Under the pieces are notes generated by a model. It did not search any database. It had not been told where the DNA came from and saw only the letters and a program-made list of their open reading frames with translations. From NCBI GenBank assembly GCA_002105175.1, contig MCGE01000001.1, positions 2,480,001 through 2,544,000 on the forward strand: a DNA stretch of 64,000 nt, written 5' to 3'. Below are positions 24,421-38,842 of this stretch, piece by piece. Every line of letters begins with the position of its first letter. Within the stretch, counting starts at the first letter, position 1. This DNA is from Absidia repens (lineage: Eukaryota; Mucoromycota; Mucoromycetes; Mucorales; Cunninghamellaceae). The translations under genes and the position numbers were made by a program.

Positions 24421-25549
24421 AGCTTTTTATGAGTATCCTACTAAGCGTCTGCTTTCTATCTCAACCATTACGACTATGTACTTCCCCGCCCCCAAACCTC
24501 AGCGACTGGATGGCAATTCTAGTTCACTTAATACGAAACGTAGCCATATTCCTGATCTATCATTCATATCAATTAACCTACGCTGTACCGCCAGCGTCAT
24601 TTTCACTGGATTAACTATACTGCATATATCCATCCCTCCCTCTTTTTCGTTTTATTTATTTGTATTTGCATGTGGTATAATAATAATATTACTCAAAAAA
24701 GGAAGTTGTTTAAACGGAAGCCAGTTAAGGCCCAAGGAGCCAGTACAGAATGGTGAGAAGGTGTGTCTAATTTCATTAAAACCCACACTTCAACAGCCTT
24801 TTTCCCTCTTTCCTGACGACACTTCCCAGTAGATCAATTCTTTTTTTTTTTTTTTTTTTTTTTTTTGCAAGTGTGAGAATATTTTGAAATGGAATACAGG
24901 ACATCGCAACAATTAAGGTTTATCCTTTATGGCTCAGCTCTTGCTGAACTGCTTCCTCCCTCCCTCGTTTAGAGCAAAATACCCAAAAAAAAAAAAAAAA
25001 AAAAAAAAAAAAGGTAGCCTAAATTATTTCCCAGGTAAAACACAAATTTTTTTTCTGTCGAACGTTGATCTTTTCTAGCACCCTGGGCGTGTGTAAAAAA
25101 ACAAAACAAAACAACAACATATGGTTTTTATTAATGTAAACAATATAATATACAGTACACATATATAAATAAAACGTTTTTATTGATATAAAAAAGAAAA
25201 AAGTAAAAAAAAAAAAAAAGAAAGAAAGAGGGAATAGAGTATCAAACAAGATAAAAGTTGGGAAGGTGGCAAGAAAGAAAAAATGTATACAAAACCTTGG
25301 GTTGGGGTGGGACTAAAAAGCATTTTTCAACTCGATCGACGGTAGAAAAATTTAAACTACTACTAATACTACTAATATTATATATGTATGATGATAACTA
25401 AAAATGAAAAAGACTACATGAATAGATATGAAAGCGAGAGAGATATACTAAAATAAAAGGGGGTGGGGGCATTGGGTGTAACTATGTATATGTATATATA
25501 AAACGAAGGGGATGGTGAATTTGTATGTATAAGAAAACTAAACGTTGGT
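24421..25549. other. Intergenic, GATA-factor 3' flank
   Basis: Contains a long T run (24841-24866), an A run (24985-25012) and A/T-rich DNA next to the GATA gene end. No gene seen; the plus-strand frame at 24338-24832 overlaps the tail of the repeat and has no domain. Confidence 0.5.
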
Positions 25550-26606
25550 TCATAGTAAAGAGGGTGAGGTATCGGAGTTGGTGGACCAAGCGGTGGTGGT
25601 GGTGGGTGTGGCAACAGCAGACAAATAATGAGGATTGGCATCGAGAATAGATCGTAAGATGGCACATCGTCGTTCTAGCATGCCAAGAAACCCATACATT
25701 TGTTGTTGATTCATTTTGTTGAGCAAGTTCTTGAATCGCGTATCATCAAAATCATTCCATTCTTTAGGTTGCTGTTGTTGTTGTTGCTTCTGCTGTTGCT
25801 GTCCTTGTGGTTGCTGTGAAATGGTATTTGATTGCAAAAATGAAGGAGAGTGTAATGATAAAGAGGCTGGCGGTGACAATGGCAAGGTGCAAGCTGTCGA
25901 CTCGACCTTGTGCTGTTGATAATGATCCATGGAAATATCGTTTTCAGGTGTCATGAGTTTTCGTCGCTTTTGAAGTTTAGCCTTTTCATAGCAGGAGGAC
26001 GGTCGCGGTGATGAAGTTTGGAGTAGAGACCACAAGCATTGCATACAAATTCACCACGTTCATTCTTGCGCCAAAGTGGTGTCACAGTTTGCTGACAGTT
26101 CACGCATTCATGTTGTTGATCCTCTGTCGGTAAAGTCGACGTAGATAAATAAGTGGACGATGGTGACAATTGTTGTTGTTGATGTAGCAAAAGGGAATCG
26201 TCCAGAGTAGTTGCAGGTATGGTCACACTGGCTCGAGTTGTCACTGGTGAAGTCGCAGAATGGATCGCCAGATTACCATTGTCACTTCCTTGCGGACGAG
26301 GGCTTGATGAGGAACGGGCAGTAGCAGGTGTTGAGGCAGGTTTCTGTTTTTGAGGACTCTGTTTTTGTCGCACATGAAGAGGTCGGTGGTTTCCATATTG
26401 TTTATAATAAAGTCCACATGCATTGCAAAGAAAGCGCGTACGGTCGGGTGTGCGTCGCCAGAGTGGGGTGCTTGTGACATGACAGTTTGAGCATGATATT
26501 TCCCGTGTACGTTGTTGAACGGAAGATGTTGCTGTAGTAGCGGTGCTAGTTGCATTAGAGAGCGTTGATATTTTTGTGGTAAATGCAGGGGCGACTGTTA
26601 CAGAAT

Positions 26607-26637
<31 letters not shown>

Positions 26638-27021
26638 TTGTGGATAACCCTCCCCATCAAATTGGACAAATTGATCGAAATTTTCTGCTGTAAATCCAGG
26701 TACCGAGCCATTGGTGCCATTGGTAGTAGGTTGTCCAGAATAAAGAGCTTGTAATATGCTCATAGGTAGACCTTGAAGCGCATGGAGATCAAAATGAAGT
26801 GGTTGAGTCGAGGAAGCGGAAGGCTGGTTTTGCTGATTGTGGTAATGTTGTTGTTGCTGTTCTACACAAGAATCGCTAGAGGAGATAGGAGAGGGAAAGT
26901 TGCTAAAGTCTTGACCATCAGAAGAGGAAGGGGAAGGCAAAGAATGTTGGAGTAGTTGAGAGAAGGGCTGTTCCTTTCCAAAAATATCGTCCGCCTTGGA
27001 GTGGTTTCCAGTTTTCACCAT
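25550..27021 (-). CDS. Two-finger GATA transcription factor with apparent frameshift
   Basis: DNA-binding regulator of WGATAR sites; the physiological role is not identifiable. The ATG at 27021 opens a 356-codon frame ending at 25951. A Ser/Gln-rich N-terminus with a polyQ stretch (about residues 128-138) precedes finger 1 (residues 177-202, CSNC-X18-[16 protein letters not shown]) and finger 2 (306-330, CVNC-X17-[15 protein letters not shown]). Just after RDRPPAMKR the frame closes. The overlapping frame continues with [14 protein letters not shown], the basic tail expected after a GATA finger, and then 130 residues more to a stop at 25550. One extra A in the AAAA run after ATG at about 25985 would rejoin them. 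So this is a sequencing indel, a recent truncation, or recoding. Both DNA-binding fingers survive in the shorter product. Confidence 0.85.
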
Positions 27022-29390
27022 TTGAGAAGTTGAAGACAATGAATGTAAAAAGGTAGGTTAATGTAGCGTAAATTGAGGAAGAGGTACAAAATATAGTAGA
27101 GAAGGGAGTTATTGAAGTGTTCAAAGAAAAAAAAATAAGAAGAAAAAAGAAAAAGAAAAAGAAAAAGTATAGCCTAAATAGTAAACGAACATTTTTATAA
27201 TTTTTTTTTTGGTAAATTTCGGCAGCCGCCCACACGCAACTTTATTCCTTTTCTTGGTCATACTTACAAAAAAGAAAGTTCATTCCCCCCTCCTTTTCCC
27301 TCTCCCCCAATTTTTTTTTGCCTCTTGTTAATTTTTATACAATAAGCTTCTTTTTATATATAAAAAAAATATTTATTATATTATATATACTGTAACGGTG
27401 CCCTTAAAGTCCACACCTTACAGATAGAAATTGCGCTTTCTTCTTATTCTCGAAGTACATCCATCATCAAGGGACCAATATTATTTTCATTTTGTCTCCT
27501 CTCTGCAAAATATTTTCTTATCCCACCAATGGCTCAAAGGCAACTAATCAATGTCTTCGGCTAGACTAGTCTACCGCACATAGTGCAACTGGCGGGCATT
27601 CAAATTTTATCTTATCATCCATTTAATATCATTGGCTGAAGATTAGAAGCTTCCCTTGTAACATTTTTTTTTTACCAGACCAACAAATTCGATTGGGTCG
27701 TACAGCTCAAACATCATCATCATGGGCTCTGCCCAAACTAAAAAATGAAACGAGTTGAACTCGATTTTATCGTACGCTCTTTTTTACTTTATTTTTTTTT
27801 TATTTGTTTTGTTAATGCGGTGGATGACGAGTGGAAATCTGAGTGGTACATCATCAAATGGTACGACAGCTTCTATTGTTCATTACCTGAGAGAGGGGGG
27901 GGGGACAACGTTTGCGAGAAAAAAGGAACAAAGTGTGTGTGTGTGTCACCAAGCTGATTCCACATCCAATCAAATAAAAGGTCATACTTGAAAACACACA
28001 CACATATATATATGTGATATTATAAACGTACACGCGCGCGCATATCCATAATTATATATATAACAAAAAAAGAATTATTATTGTAAAAATCTTATCTCCC
28101 CTCCCCCGACTTCTCATCTTTCAGGTACAACAGTCCCAACAATCAGTAATACTAAAGGAGAATAAAGCGTGGTGTCTTTTTTTTTTTTTTTTTTTTTTTT
28201 GTGGGGATGTTTACCATAATGAACAACGGCTACGTTTCAAGATTATCATTAGCTGACCTATTTTTCATGGCAACAGCAGATATTTTTTAACGTAAGAAAT
28301 TTGAAATGCCGCCAAGTTTTTAAGATAGATTTTTTATTTTTTCAGGGGAACAAAAAATATAGAAAATGGCATATAGAAAAAGGAGTATCATTGACTCGTA
28401 AGTTTTTTTTATTTGACAAGTAGTATATAATAATGTAAAGAATTTCAATATAATAAAACAGGAGGGACAAGACGATCAACCAATAGATTGTTCTCGACTT
28501 ATCAATACTATATGATAAACATAGTGGGGTAATCTAAAGGAGAAGGGAAGTGTGACCTGATCTAAGATCGAAAATAAAGTGGGAGGGAGTTCTTTATGAT
28601 GATTCGTTGAGGCACCTTTGTTATCATACATATCATTGCATGTATGATATTATGACATAGAAGCATCTTTTGTTTTTTTGTTTTGTTTTGACAGGAATGT
28701 GTCGATATTTTCTATCACACCAGTCGTCTGTGATTTATGATTGATTGCTCAACTAACATATTTCTATATAGTTTCTTTTTTTTCTATTATAAAGTGATAG
28801 ATATAATATGACCATTCTTTTTTGTCAATTACCACCAGCCTTGCCTCACACCGTCATTGTCGTAGGCGATCGTCATTGACTTTAAACTTATTGTTGGCTG
28901 CACACCAATCGGAAACCAACGACTTGGGTCGAGTCATTTTGCGTAACCCGTAGACTAATATATAAATATCACACTTGTGGTTTTAAAATACTCTCTGTGT
29001 TGATTTTTTTAAATGCGTTCCACCAGCATAACAATAAAAGATCATCGGGTATAGTGTTTTGTAACACGTTCGTTTTTTCTTTAATGAAATTTGCATGATG
29101 CTTTTTTTTTTTTTGTGTGATCCTACCATCACCATCATCATCTTCATCGAGTGAGAAAGACAATTTGTACAAGGCAAATAAGTATAAAATCATTGTAATA
29201 AAACATGGTATCTTTTTCCAAATTTATTTATTCAACATCCCACACATTGACAATTGTATCTAGCTGTATATCGTATAAAACTAAATCACTAAAAACATAA
29301 TATATAAATAAACTACTAAGTACTTGGTAAACTAAAGTAAAAAAAAAAAAAAAAAAAAACTATATAAACTAAACTAATTCATGACTTCCA
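27022..29390. other. Intergenic between GATA factor promoter and VPS4 3' end
   Basis: About 2.4 kb without a recognised gene. Holds a T run (28172-28200), CA/TG stretches (27995-28040) and AT-rich DNA. TTTGAAATGCCGCC near 28300 resembles the 5' box of the dispersed repeat, but no further repeat sequence follows it. The last 100 bases are the VPS4 3' flank on the minus strand. Confidence 0.5.
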
Positions 29391-31266
<1,876 letters not shown>

Positions 31267-31964
31267 GCTTGCTTTTGGGCCGATAAAACAAAGGAGGCAG
31301 GGTTAGGCGTTGTGTATATGGTAAAAACGATGAATTAGATAAGAAGAAGGGTAGATGAAGGTGAATGGTAAACAAATGTGTTGTTGTAAAGAAGCAAGAA
31401 ATATTTAACAGTGTATAGTAAGTATATGATATCTTATTTACGTTTTGGTGTAAAAAAAAAAAATTGAAAAAATAAAAAAAATAAAAAGGAAGGAAGGACC
31501 ATTGAGAGATAAAAAATAGCGGAATTTAAATTGATGTTGGCAAAGTTTGAAGTTCTTCAGGCAATCATCATCAGAGATTACATTTTGACATTAAGTGGTA
31601 TGATAAAAGCAAATGTATTTGTTTTGAAGAATGGGTAAAAAAATTAAAACAAAAAAGGCCAAGAATTGTGTGTGTCTCGATTCATTTTGTTTAGAAACAA
31701 GAAAGGATCACATCATGAAATTTGTATCACATTCAGGCATTTGCAGTAAAACTGAGGGCGACGCTTAAGGAGCGCCCTTTTTCCGACAAGTAAATGAAAA
31801 GTGCTCCTTTTTTTTTTTTTTTTTTGTGGGTGCCTTTCCTTTTTCTTTCAATACTTCAGAAACACGACTATTCTTTTTTTTGTTCTCCTTTGTGCTATAC
31901 ACCTCAGCTATCTGCACTCTACGCCAGGACCTTCTTATCTCTTTACCCATTTCTTGTCAGTAAC
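31267..31964. promoter_or_regulatory. Divergent promoter region, VPS4 / CLPTM1-like
   Basis: 698 bp between the two start codons. On the VPS4 sense strand it carries the 12-mer TTTAAATTCCGC (31519-31530), about 250 bases ahead of the VPS4 ATG; the same 12-mer precedes RAB11. A T run (31809-31825) lies closer to the CLPTM1-like gene. Promoter function is inferred from position. Confidence 0.45.
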
Positions 31965-34437
31965 ATGAACCACGTTCAGCCTCGCAAATATCAGTCAGTA
32001 CTTCTTTGGCTGAAGTTACATTACAAGTTTATGATAATCCCTTGCTGTATCCTATACCTTCAATACATTGTTTTTTATGGTAAGCTTAGAGCAATATAAA
32101 ATAATGTCTCAATACTGACGGTCCCTTGTATATAGATCGTAGTGGCCCCTTTGCTTCATTACCCTCGCCCTCCGCAACCAAAAATGTTGATCCTCCCACA
32201 ATGGTTACAACTGGGCCTGCAGCACCGTCGTCCTTACCAGAAGGTGTCTATCACAATCCGTTCCCTTTACAAACACGTATGAACAGTCTACCTGAAGCTT
32301 TGGTTGGTTTATGGCAGCAGGGTCTTTCTATGGATCTGATCGTCCATGTCAGTCAAAAGGAATTTTTCATGGATTACTACCTCCCCCCTTCCTGTCACAT
32401 CCGGCATATTGTCCTGAACCAGGTCCTTGCTCCTGAGGCTCAACAACTCATGATTCCACTCACAAAGGTAAAGTCGGATTGATCATTATTATGCAAAAAT
32501 CTCATTGATACATTCTTTTCCTATAGGTTGAACCCAATGCTACGTTGTATGCCCATATATTTCTTACAAGAACCAATTCACCCATCAACCCCGACGACAC
32601 AAGATTTAACCCAGAGCACATTGTATATAAAAGACATGGTAAATAAACTATAGTCGAAGAATCCTTGTAATGGAACTGTTGACTTTTTTTTTTTTTTTTT
32701 TTTTTTTTTTAGTATTGACAAAGCATTACCTACCCAAAAACTCCACCTCTACTCTTTTTGTGTTAAAATCCCTCTACCAAAGACTTCAATCAACAATAAC
32801 AACAACAAGTACAGAATCCTATCAAGAGCCTATTCCACCTCCTCCAGCTTCTCTGGTATCTTATTGGCATGAAAAAGTGACCATTGCTCTTGTCAACGAC
32901 GGAAAAGAAGCCATCCCAACTGCAGCCTTGCAACCTGCCACTTTAAAATGTAAGTAAAAGCAGCAAGTATCAATACGCATGATGCAGCTAAATGTATATA
33001 TTTATTTATTTATTTAATTCTTGTAGATATATCTCTTGAAACCACTCCTACGAAAGGAAGTACCGCAGATTATGAACGTCCGCCCTTACTTGCTGGAGAT
33101 ACTGGTCATCGAATTGGGTTTTATCGTCCGATTGTTTTTCCCAATGATTTTTGGCTACTTGAACACAACGCTTATCCTCTGGATGAAAATACAACGTAAG
33201 TTTATTATATTATTTGTATAACACATATTCACCTCCCCCCTCCTTTTCTTACTTTTTTTCGGTTTTTTTCGATTTTTTCGGGTTTGGGTTATCATCCTTA
33301 GTCACTTGCCATTGACTATTCAAGTGGAAACAATTGCCATGTGGAAATTCAATACCCTTGTTGCGTTTGAAGATGTTTCCAACCCCTTTGGTGATATGGC
33401 AATAACTGAAATGGAACAGGTCAAACGTCTTTTCCTTGAAATGAATCCCACATGGCTATGTATTCTATTGACCCTCAGTGGCCTATATTGCCTCTTCTCC
33501 TTTTTGGCTTTTCAAAACGGTAAAATGCCTCACTTACTATATCTGTCCCTCTCAATATAATCCAAGCTTACTTTTTATTATTTATTTATTTATTATTTGT
33601 GTATGATAGACGTTCTCTTTTGGAAAAACAAAACCAACTGCAGTGGTGTGTCATTGTTTGGGATGAAATTACAATTACTAGCACATGTGATTTTATTATG
33701 CAAGACGATGGATGTACAGCGTGCTACGAAAACGTCGCTGGTAATGATATTGACTCATGGATTTTCTATGGCTATCCAAGTATGGAAAATTGACAAGATT
33801 TTACCAGCACATCAACGCTGGGCACCTCTGGATTGGATACAACAACAATGTCGACAGTATGGAATTATGCGGCAAAATCCAAACCAATCATCCGTTTTGA
33901 AGAGTACGGAAACAGGAGCCAAGGTATCTGACAAAGAGTGGTTGCGACTCCGAATTGGCAACGTTATTGTACCAATGGGCCTACTCATGCTATGCATCAC
34001 CTATTTATGGAAACGACAATCTTTTGGGGTGTATTCTATATTGCTACAAGGCCTCTCTGAATTGATTTACGTACTTGACTTTTTTTTTCTATTACCTCAA
34101 GCAATCCACAACCATCGAATAAGAAAAGTAAGTAGAAAGTAAATTGACACTGATGGACAGTGATCATCGCTAACAACTTTCATTTATTTATTCATATAAC
34201 CATAGGTTGATCATATCTCCAGAAGGACACTATTATACAAATCTCTGAACATTCTAATTGGTAAGCACATAAATGACAACCCATTTTTTAAAAACAAGAA
34301 ATAATGTTATTTTCATAGATACTGTCTTTGCCTTTATTATCAAGACGACTTTTATTCACAGGCTTGCTTGCTTTCATCAAGATATCCTCTATTTGTTTAT
34401 ATTTACCAATCCTATGTTTTTTATGCCCCTTAGTTAA
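31965..34437 (+). CDS. CLPTM1 family multi-pass membrane protein
   Basis: Homologue of human cleft lip and palate transmembrane protein 1, an ER/Golgi membrane protein linked to receptor trafficking or lipid scrambling. Nine exons (31965-32079, 32136-32467, 32527-32638, 32713-32949, 33027-33195, 33302-33519, 33610-34127, 34206-34260, 34319-34437) encode 624 aa. Family signs are a long luminal part with ATLYAHIFLTR, LTKHYLPK and YRPIVFPNDFWLL, and a central membrane helix PTWLCILLTLSGLYCLFSFLAF followed by DVLFWKNK. Then come ILTHGFSMAIQVWKIDKIL and a C-terminus with VFAFIIKT and FHQDILYLFIF. The first exon (MNHVQPRKYQS then a hydrophobic stretch) is the least certain part; a GTACTT inside it could be another donor. 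AATAAA lies near 34523. Confidence 0.88.
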
Positions 34438-34857
34438 CATCATTTTCATTGTACTGTACGATTATATTCCCCTCCTTCTATCTCTCTCTTTTCCCCCTTG
34501 ATTTTGTTATGACTACATTTTATGAATAAAATAAATATATCTGTACATATTCTATCCTCTTTATCCCCGATCTCTCTACAAACGTCTGTACGCGTTGTTG
34601 TAGTGTCACGCTGAAAAATCTAAAATCTAGAAACTCCGCGCGCGCACTGTAATGATCTTTTTTTTTCCTCTTTTTTTTCGACCCTCCTCTCTTTTTCTCT
34701 ATCTCTCTCGCGTTGAAGGGGAAAAAAAAAAGCTTTTCAAAGCCCTCGTCTTTTATTTTTATTATATATTTATCGTTTTGTATTCCTTTACTTATGAATA
34801 TTCTCTGTTTCCTTTGAACCAAAAATAATCAGCTAATTTAACAGACACAACCAAACC
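34438..34857. promoter_or_regulatory. CDK upstream region
   Basis: 420 bp between the CLPTM1-like stop and the CDK ATG. Contains the CLPTM1 poly(A) signal, then CTCCGCGCGCGCAC (about 34633) and a C/T-rich tract up to the CDK start, a usual fungal promoter composition. Regulatory role inferred. Confidence 0.4.
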
Positions 34858-36716
34858 ATGGCTTCTTCACCTACTCCAGTGCCAGCCACTTCCCCTGACA
34901 AATCACACAGCTCTACAACCAAATCAACAAAAATTACCGGCCACTCTATACGTAACACAGCAACGAAAGAATCATCAACAGCTTTATTACCGAAGAAAAT
35001 TTCTGTTTATAAGGACGAAACGATAGAAACAAGTAAATATCGACAGGGTCGTGGAGGATCGCCAAGCAAACTAGATCAAAACCAAAAGCAAAGGCAGCAA
35101 CAACAGCAACAACAACAACAACAACAAGAGCAACAGCAACAGCGGCAGCAGCGTCAACAACAACGTACGGAATTCACAGAGGAGCAATTACAGCAACAAC
35201 GACAAGATGCCGATGCGCAAAAGATGGAAGACAATGACGTTGATGAAGCGGGCTACAAGAAACTGACCAAGATTGGGGAAGGAACATACGGTGAAGTGTT
35301 TCGGGGGCTGTGCAAGAAAACCAATGCTAGTGTGGCTCTCAAAAGGATTCAACTCAATATTAGTCAAGGTGGTGTGCCCACAACAGCTATTAGGGAAGTG
35401 GCCCTATTGAAGGAAATTCAACATATCAATGTTATTCGGTAATAATTTTGTTTTTTTTTTCTATGAACAACAATACCATACACATATGGAAACATTCGTG
35501 AACTCATAATCTTTTTCTTCTACTTCTTCTTCTCTGGGGTGGTGGTAGATTGGTTGATTTGATTTATTTCGATACCATTATATATCTCGTCTTTGATTAT
35601 TGTGATGTTGTAAGAAGTGGAAGATACAAACGCCGGGTGATGATGATAATGTATAGAATTATTCACTTATGCTTTTTTTTTTTTTTAGGATTTACGGAAA
35701 TACATGGATGATGTGGGTAGACAAGGATTGACATTCAAGCACATCAAGGTATGGTGGAAAAAATAGGAGAAGGAGGGGGGGGATGACATGGCTATTCAAC
35801 TCACAACCTCTTTTTCTTCTTTTATATATAGAGTTTTTCACATCAATTACTCCGTGGACTCCATTATTGTCACTCACATCGCATTCTTCATCGAGACTTA
35901 AAACCACAAAACTTACTGATCGACCGGAACGGAAAATTGACCATTGCTGATCTTGGGCTTTCGAGGGCATTTGGAGTACCTATGCGAACATATACTCACC
36001 AAGTCATCACCCTTTGGTATCGAGCTCCTGAAATTTTACTTGGTAGTCCTCATTATTCTACGGCGGTGGATATGTGGAGTGTGGGTTGTATTTTGGCGGA
36101 AATGATCACACTCAAACCTCTGTTCCCTGGTAAGACGAAAATACAAAGTGATTTGCCTGTTCGATCTGACACCCTTTCTTTTTTTGTTGGCTGGTAGGGG
36201 ATTCACAAATTGATGAACTGTATAGGATATTTAGGGTACTTGGAACTCCTACTGAAGAAATGTGGCCGGGCGTGTCAGCATTACCTGACTTTCATGTCAC
36301 CTTTCCTCGTATGTATTATGAAACAAAAAGAAAACGAACGTTAGGATGTTGGTTATGATATTGATTATGTTTTTATTGCTTTGGTCTTAAGCCTGGAAAC
36401 CGGCCGATATCAGGGAACGACTCTCCAAAACACCTTATCCCCTCAAAGTAAATGATTTAGCTATCGATTTATTAAAGGTAACAACAAATACTGTTTGTAC
36501 AAAGTTCTTTCCTCCAAAACCAAATACCAACGCGCCACCTTTTTTTTTATCGTACATGTAGTCTTTGCTTGTTTATGATCCCTACAATCGGATATCCGCT
36601 CAAAAGGTAAGAAAAAACTAGTAAATGTGAAAGAACCGTGTTAACTGTACTTTTTATAATAATAGGCTGAGGAACACCCCTTCTTTTATGACGATCTTTC
36701 CATGCTGCGTTTCTAA
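34858..36716 (+). CDS. Cyclin-dependent kinase with polyQ N-terminal extension
   Basis: CMGC Ser/Thr kinase of the CDK family. Eight exons (34858-35438, 35549-35609, 35689-35748, 35832-36129, 36198-36308, 36392-36477, 36562-36606, 36666-36716) give 430 aa. The first ~130 residues are disordered with a Gln-rich tract at about residues 77-105. The kinase domain has the glycine loop [16 protein letters not shown], the cyclin helix [14 protein letters not shown] (PSTAIRE variant), [10 protein letters not shown] and the T-loop [19 protein letters not shown]. The DFG motif reads ADLG. The run [19 protein letters not shown] followed by [14 protein letters not shown] recalls plant B-type CDKs more than Cdc28. 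It could be a divergent CDK1 or a second cell-cycle CDK; cyclin partner unknown. Confidence 0.92.
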
Positions 36717-37284
36717 TGGCAAGGCTGGATGTAGTATTTATATTTTTAGTTTTAGCTTAGAATGAATAAAATAATAAAGTGAAAACAATTGTCTATAGTC
36801 TATCATTTTTATTTCGTCTTTAAGTGATATGGTTTTGAAAGCTGATGTGAGATCTTCCGCAGAATATGAGAGGCGATAAAGGGTGGCGCCATGGATATTA
36901 GATTGTAGGCGAAAATTCAAGAAGGGATGGGTGACTACCAAAATGAAGCGGGTGTCCTGGTAGTGACATCAATTTATGTGAATTGCTAGATCTTTTTGCA
37001 AAATATGTTAATGAATAGAGTTGGTATTAATCAATGCCTCATATCCATATAAATATAGAGGTTTTATCAACTGGGCAAGAGCATCGTTAATTTTTGACCA
37101 ATAGAAGAAGTCACTGAGCATGACGGTCGCGCGAAGCCACTTGGTAGTTTAGCCATTTTTCTTTCGCATACACACACACACACACATAGACGCACATACG
37201 GACATATACACACACATTCACTCATCCATATATATATACACACACAGACATATATACACACACTCACCCACACATTTGGTTTTT
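36717..37284. other. Intergenic with CA-rich microsatellite
   Basis: CDK 3' flank (GAATAAAATAATAAA near 36763), then CA/TA-rich simple sequence at about 37160-37275 directly abutting the 3' end of the repeat copy at 37.3 kb. No gene seen. Confidence 0.55.
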
Positions 37285-37680
37285 TCTACACGGACACATG
37301 TAACCCATTCAACAATGCAAGTAAACTTCTGCATGAGAGAAATTAGTGGTAAAAAGACATGACATACTTTTATTCAGATGAAGGTATAAATTATTGCAAC
37401 TAAAACTGAGCTAATCTAAGAAAGTTTCCATGACACTATTTTCCAAGACGAAGTTTATCTAATGATCTGAAAAATGACATCCAAAATGGAAGGGGTTCCC
37501 CATGCATGTTTGTATTCCATTTTCAAAATGCCCCTAATTCAAAGTCTAACCACTAATTTAAGATTGCCTCATCTCATTACATTGCAAAGAAGTTGATGTT
37601 CCTAAGAAAAGAAAGAGAGAAAAAAAAATACGATTTTTAAAAATAGAAAATCATGTGAGCGGTATTTGAATATTATTATA
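37285..37680 (-). repeat. Dispersed non-coding repeat, subfamily 1, copy E
   Basis: On the minus strand: ATTCAAATACCGCTCACATG (5', near 37670), AACATCAACTTCTTTGCAAT, GAATTAGGGGCATTTTGAAA, ACATGCATGGGGAACCCCTT, TTAGATTAGCTCAGTTTTAG, CATCTGAATAAAAGTATGTC and the end TTGTTGAATGGGTTACATG. It shares the subfamily-specific block with the copy at 8.8 kb. Confidence 0.8.
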
Positions 37681-38842
37681 TTGTGTCTTTTTTTTTTTTT
37701 TTTTTATCATACCTCAATTACACGGTACACATAAATTGAAGCTATTAAAGATCTGGTATGTATCCTTTTATGCAACGTCTTCATCGTATTTGACATCCCA
37801 TAAATGCTTCTTCAGCCACCAACTCAACTTTAATAGTCATCTCTGCTGCGCATTGATGTTTGTGGTCTTTTTTTTTTTTTTGCACACAGGCGGAGATTCA
37901 CCTGCGTCTATAGTGAGTACTTCTCTGAAATGGGCATATACATTTGAGGTCCGCTGAGTAGGCTACAGACATATATTTTCCATGTTTGAGTCCATTTTTA
38001 ATCTGGCCATTCATTGATACTTAATCATAATGTAGATCCAGGACGTCTGAACGACGTGGTAAAGGACGGCAAACCATAGAAGAAATAAAAATAAAATTCG
38101 TTAGATCATCATTATGCGTGTTTGGATCCCCGCTTCCAACTCTCCCCGCCCAGTCGTCCATGACGTTTGTGATTTTAATACCGAAAAAGCAACCTCCCCC
38201 TCCCCACTTGTGGCGTACATATGAAATGATCATCCATTCCATTTGTAAACTTTCAACCCTCCTGCCATCCCCCTCCCTCTCTAAAAAAGAAAAGACCGCA
38301 AACAAGTAAGTCTAGACATTCTTCACTTTAAAAAAAAAAAAAAGGTGATTTTTTTAACGTGTGGCTCAAGTGATACCAAATGCATCTTGACGGAGTCCAC
38401 GGAGAGAAAAACGACACCGGCGGAGATGTATTTGAGCACTCATGACAGGTATTCAGTGCGTGTATAGGGTAGATACTCTACAGACAATATCGTCCACATG
38501 AGTATGAAAGGGGGTAATCTATTATATTTAAAGTTGATCACAGGAGATCCGTTACGTCATGGAAGACCAAAAATAAAAAACAAAGTTTGATAGTAAAAAA
38601 GAAAATTGAGATGTAATTTTATTAAAAAAAATTTATTCAGTAAATCAACATAACACCAAGGTAATAAAACAAAATAAAGAAGATAAAATTGTATAGACAA
38701 GAAGAGAGGAATCAAACAGAAAAAAAAAAATGTATGGGGGTAGTAGAGAAAAAAAAATAGATATAGAAAAGAAGGACTATAAAGATGATATATATGAAGG
38801 AAAAGAAATGTACATAAGAGAAGAGAAGGGAAGACTACCAAT
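37681..38842. other. Intergenic, Rab32-like gene 3' flank
   Basis: No gene recognised. A T run at 37687-37705 and AT-rich sequence; the last 250 bases probably hold the Rab gene 3' UTR on the minus strand. The 94-codon frame at 38021-38305 has no domain. Confidence 0.5.

Noticed and set aside
24338..24832. 164-codon plus-strand frame
   Set aside because: Begins inside the tail of repeat copy D and shows no recognisable protein signal; composition is that of non-coding DNA.
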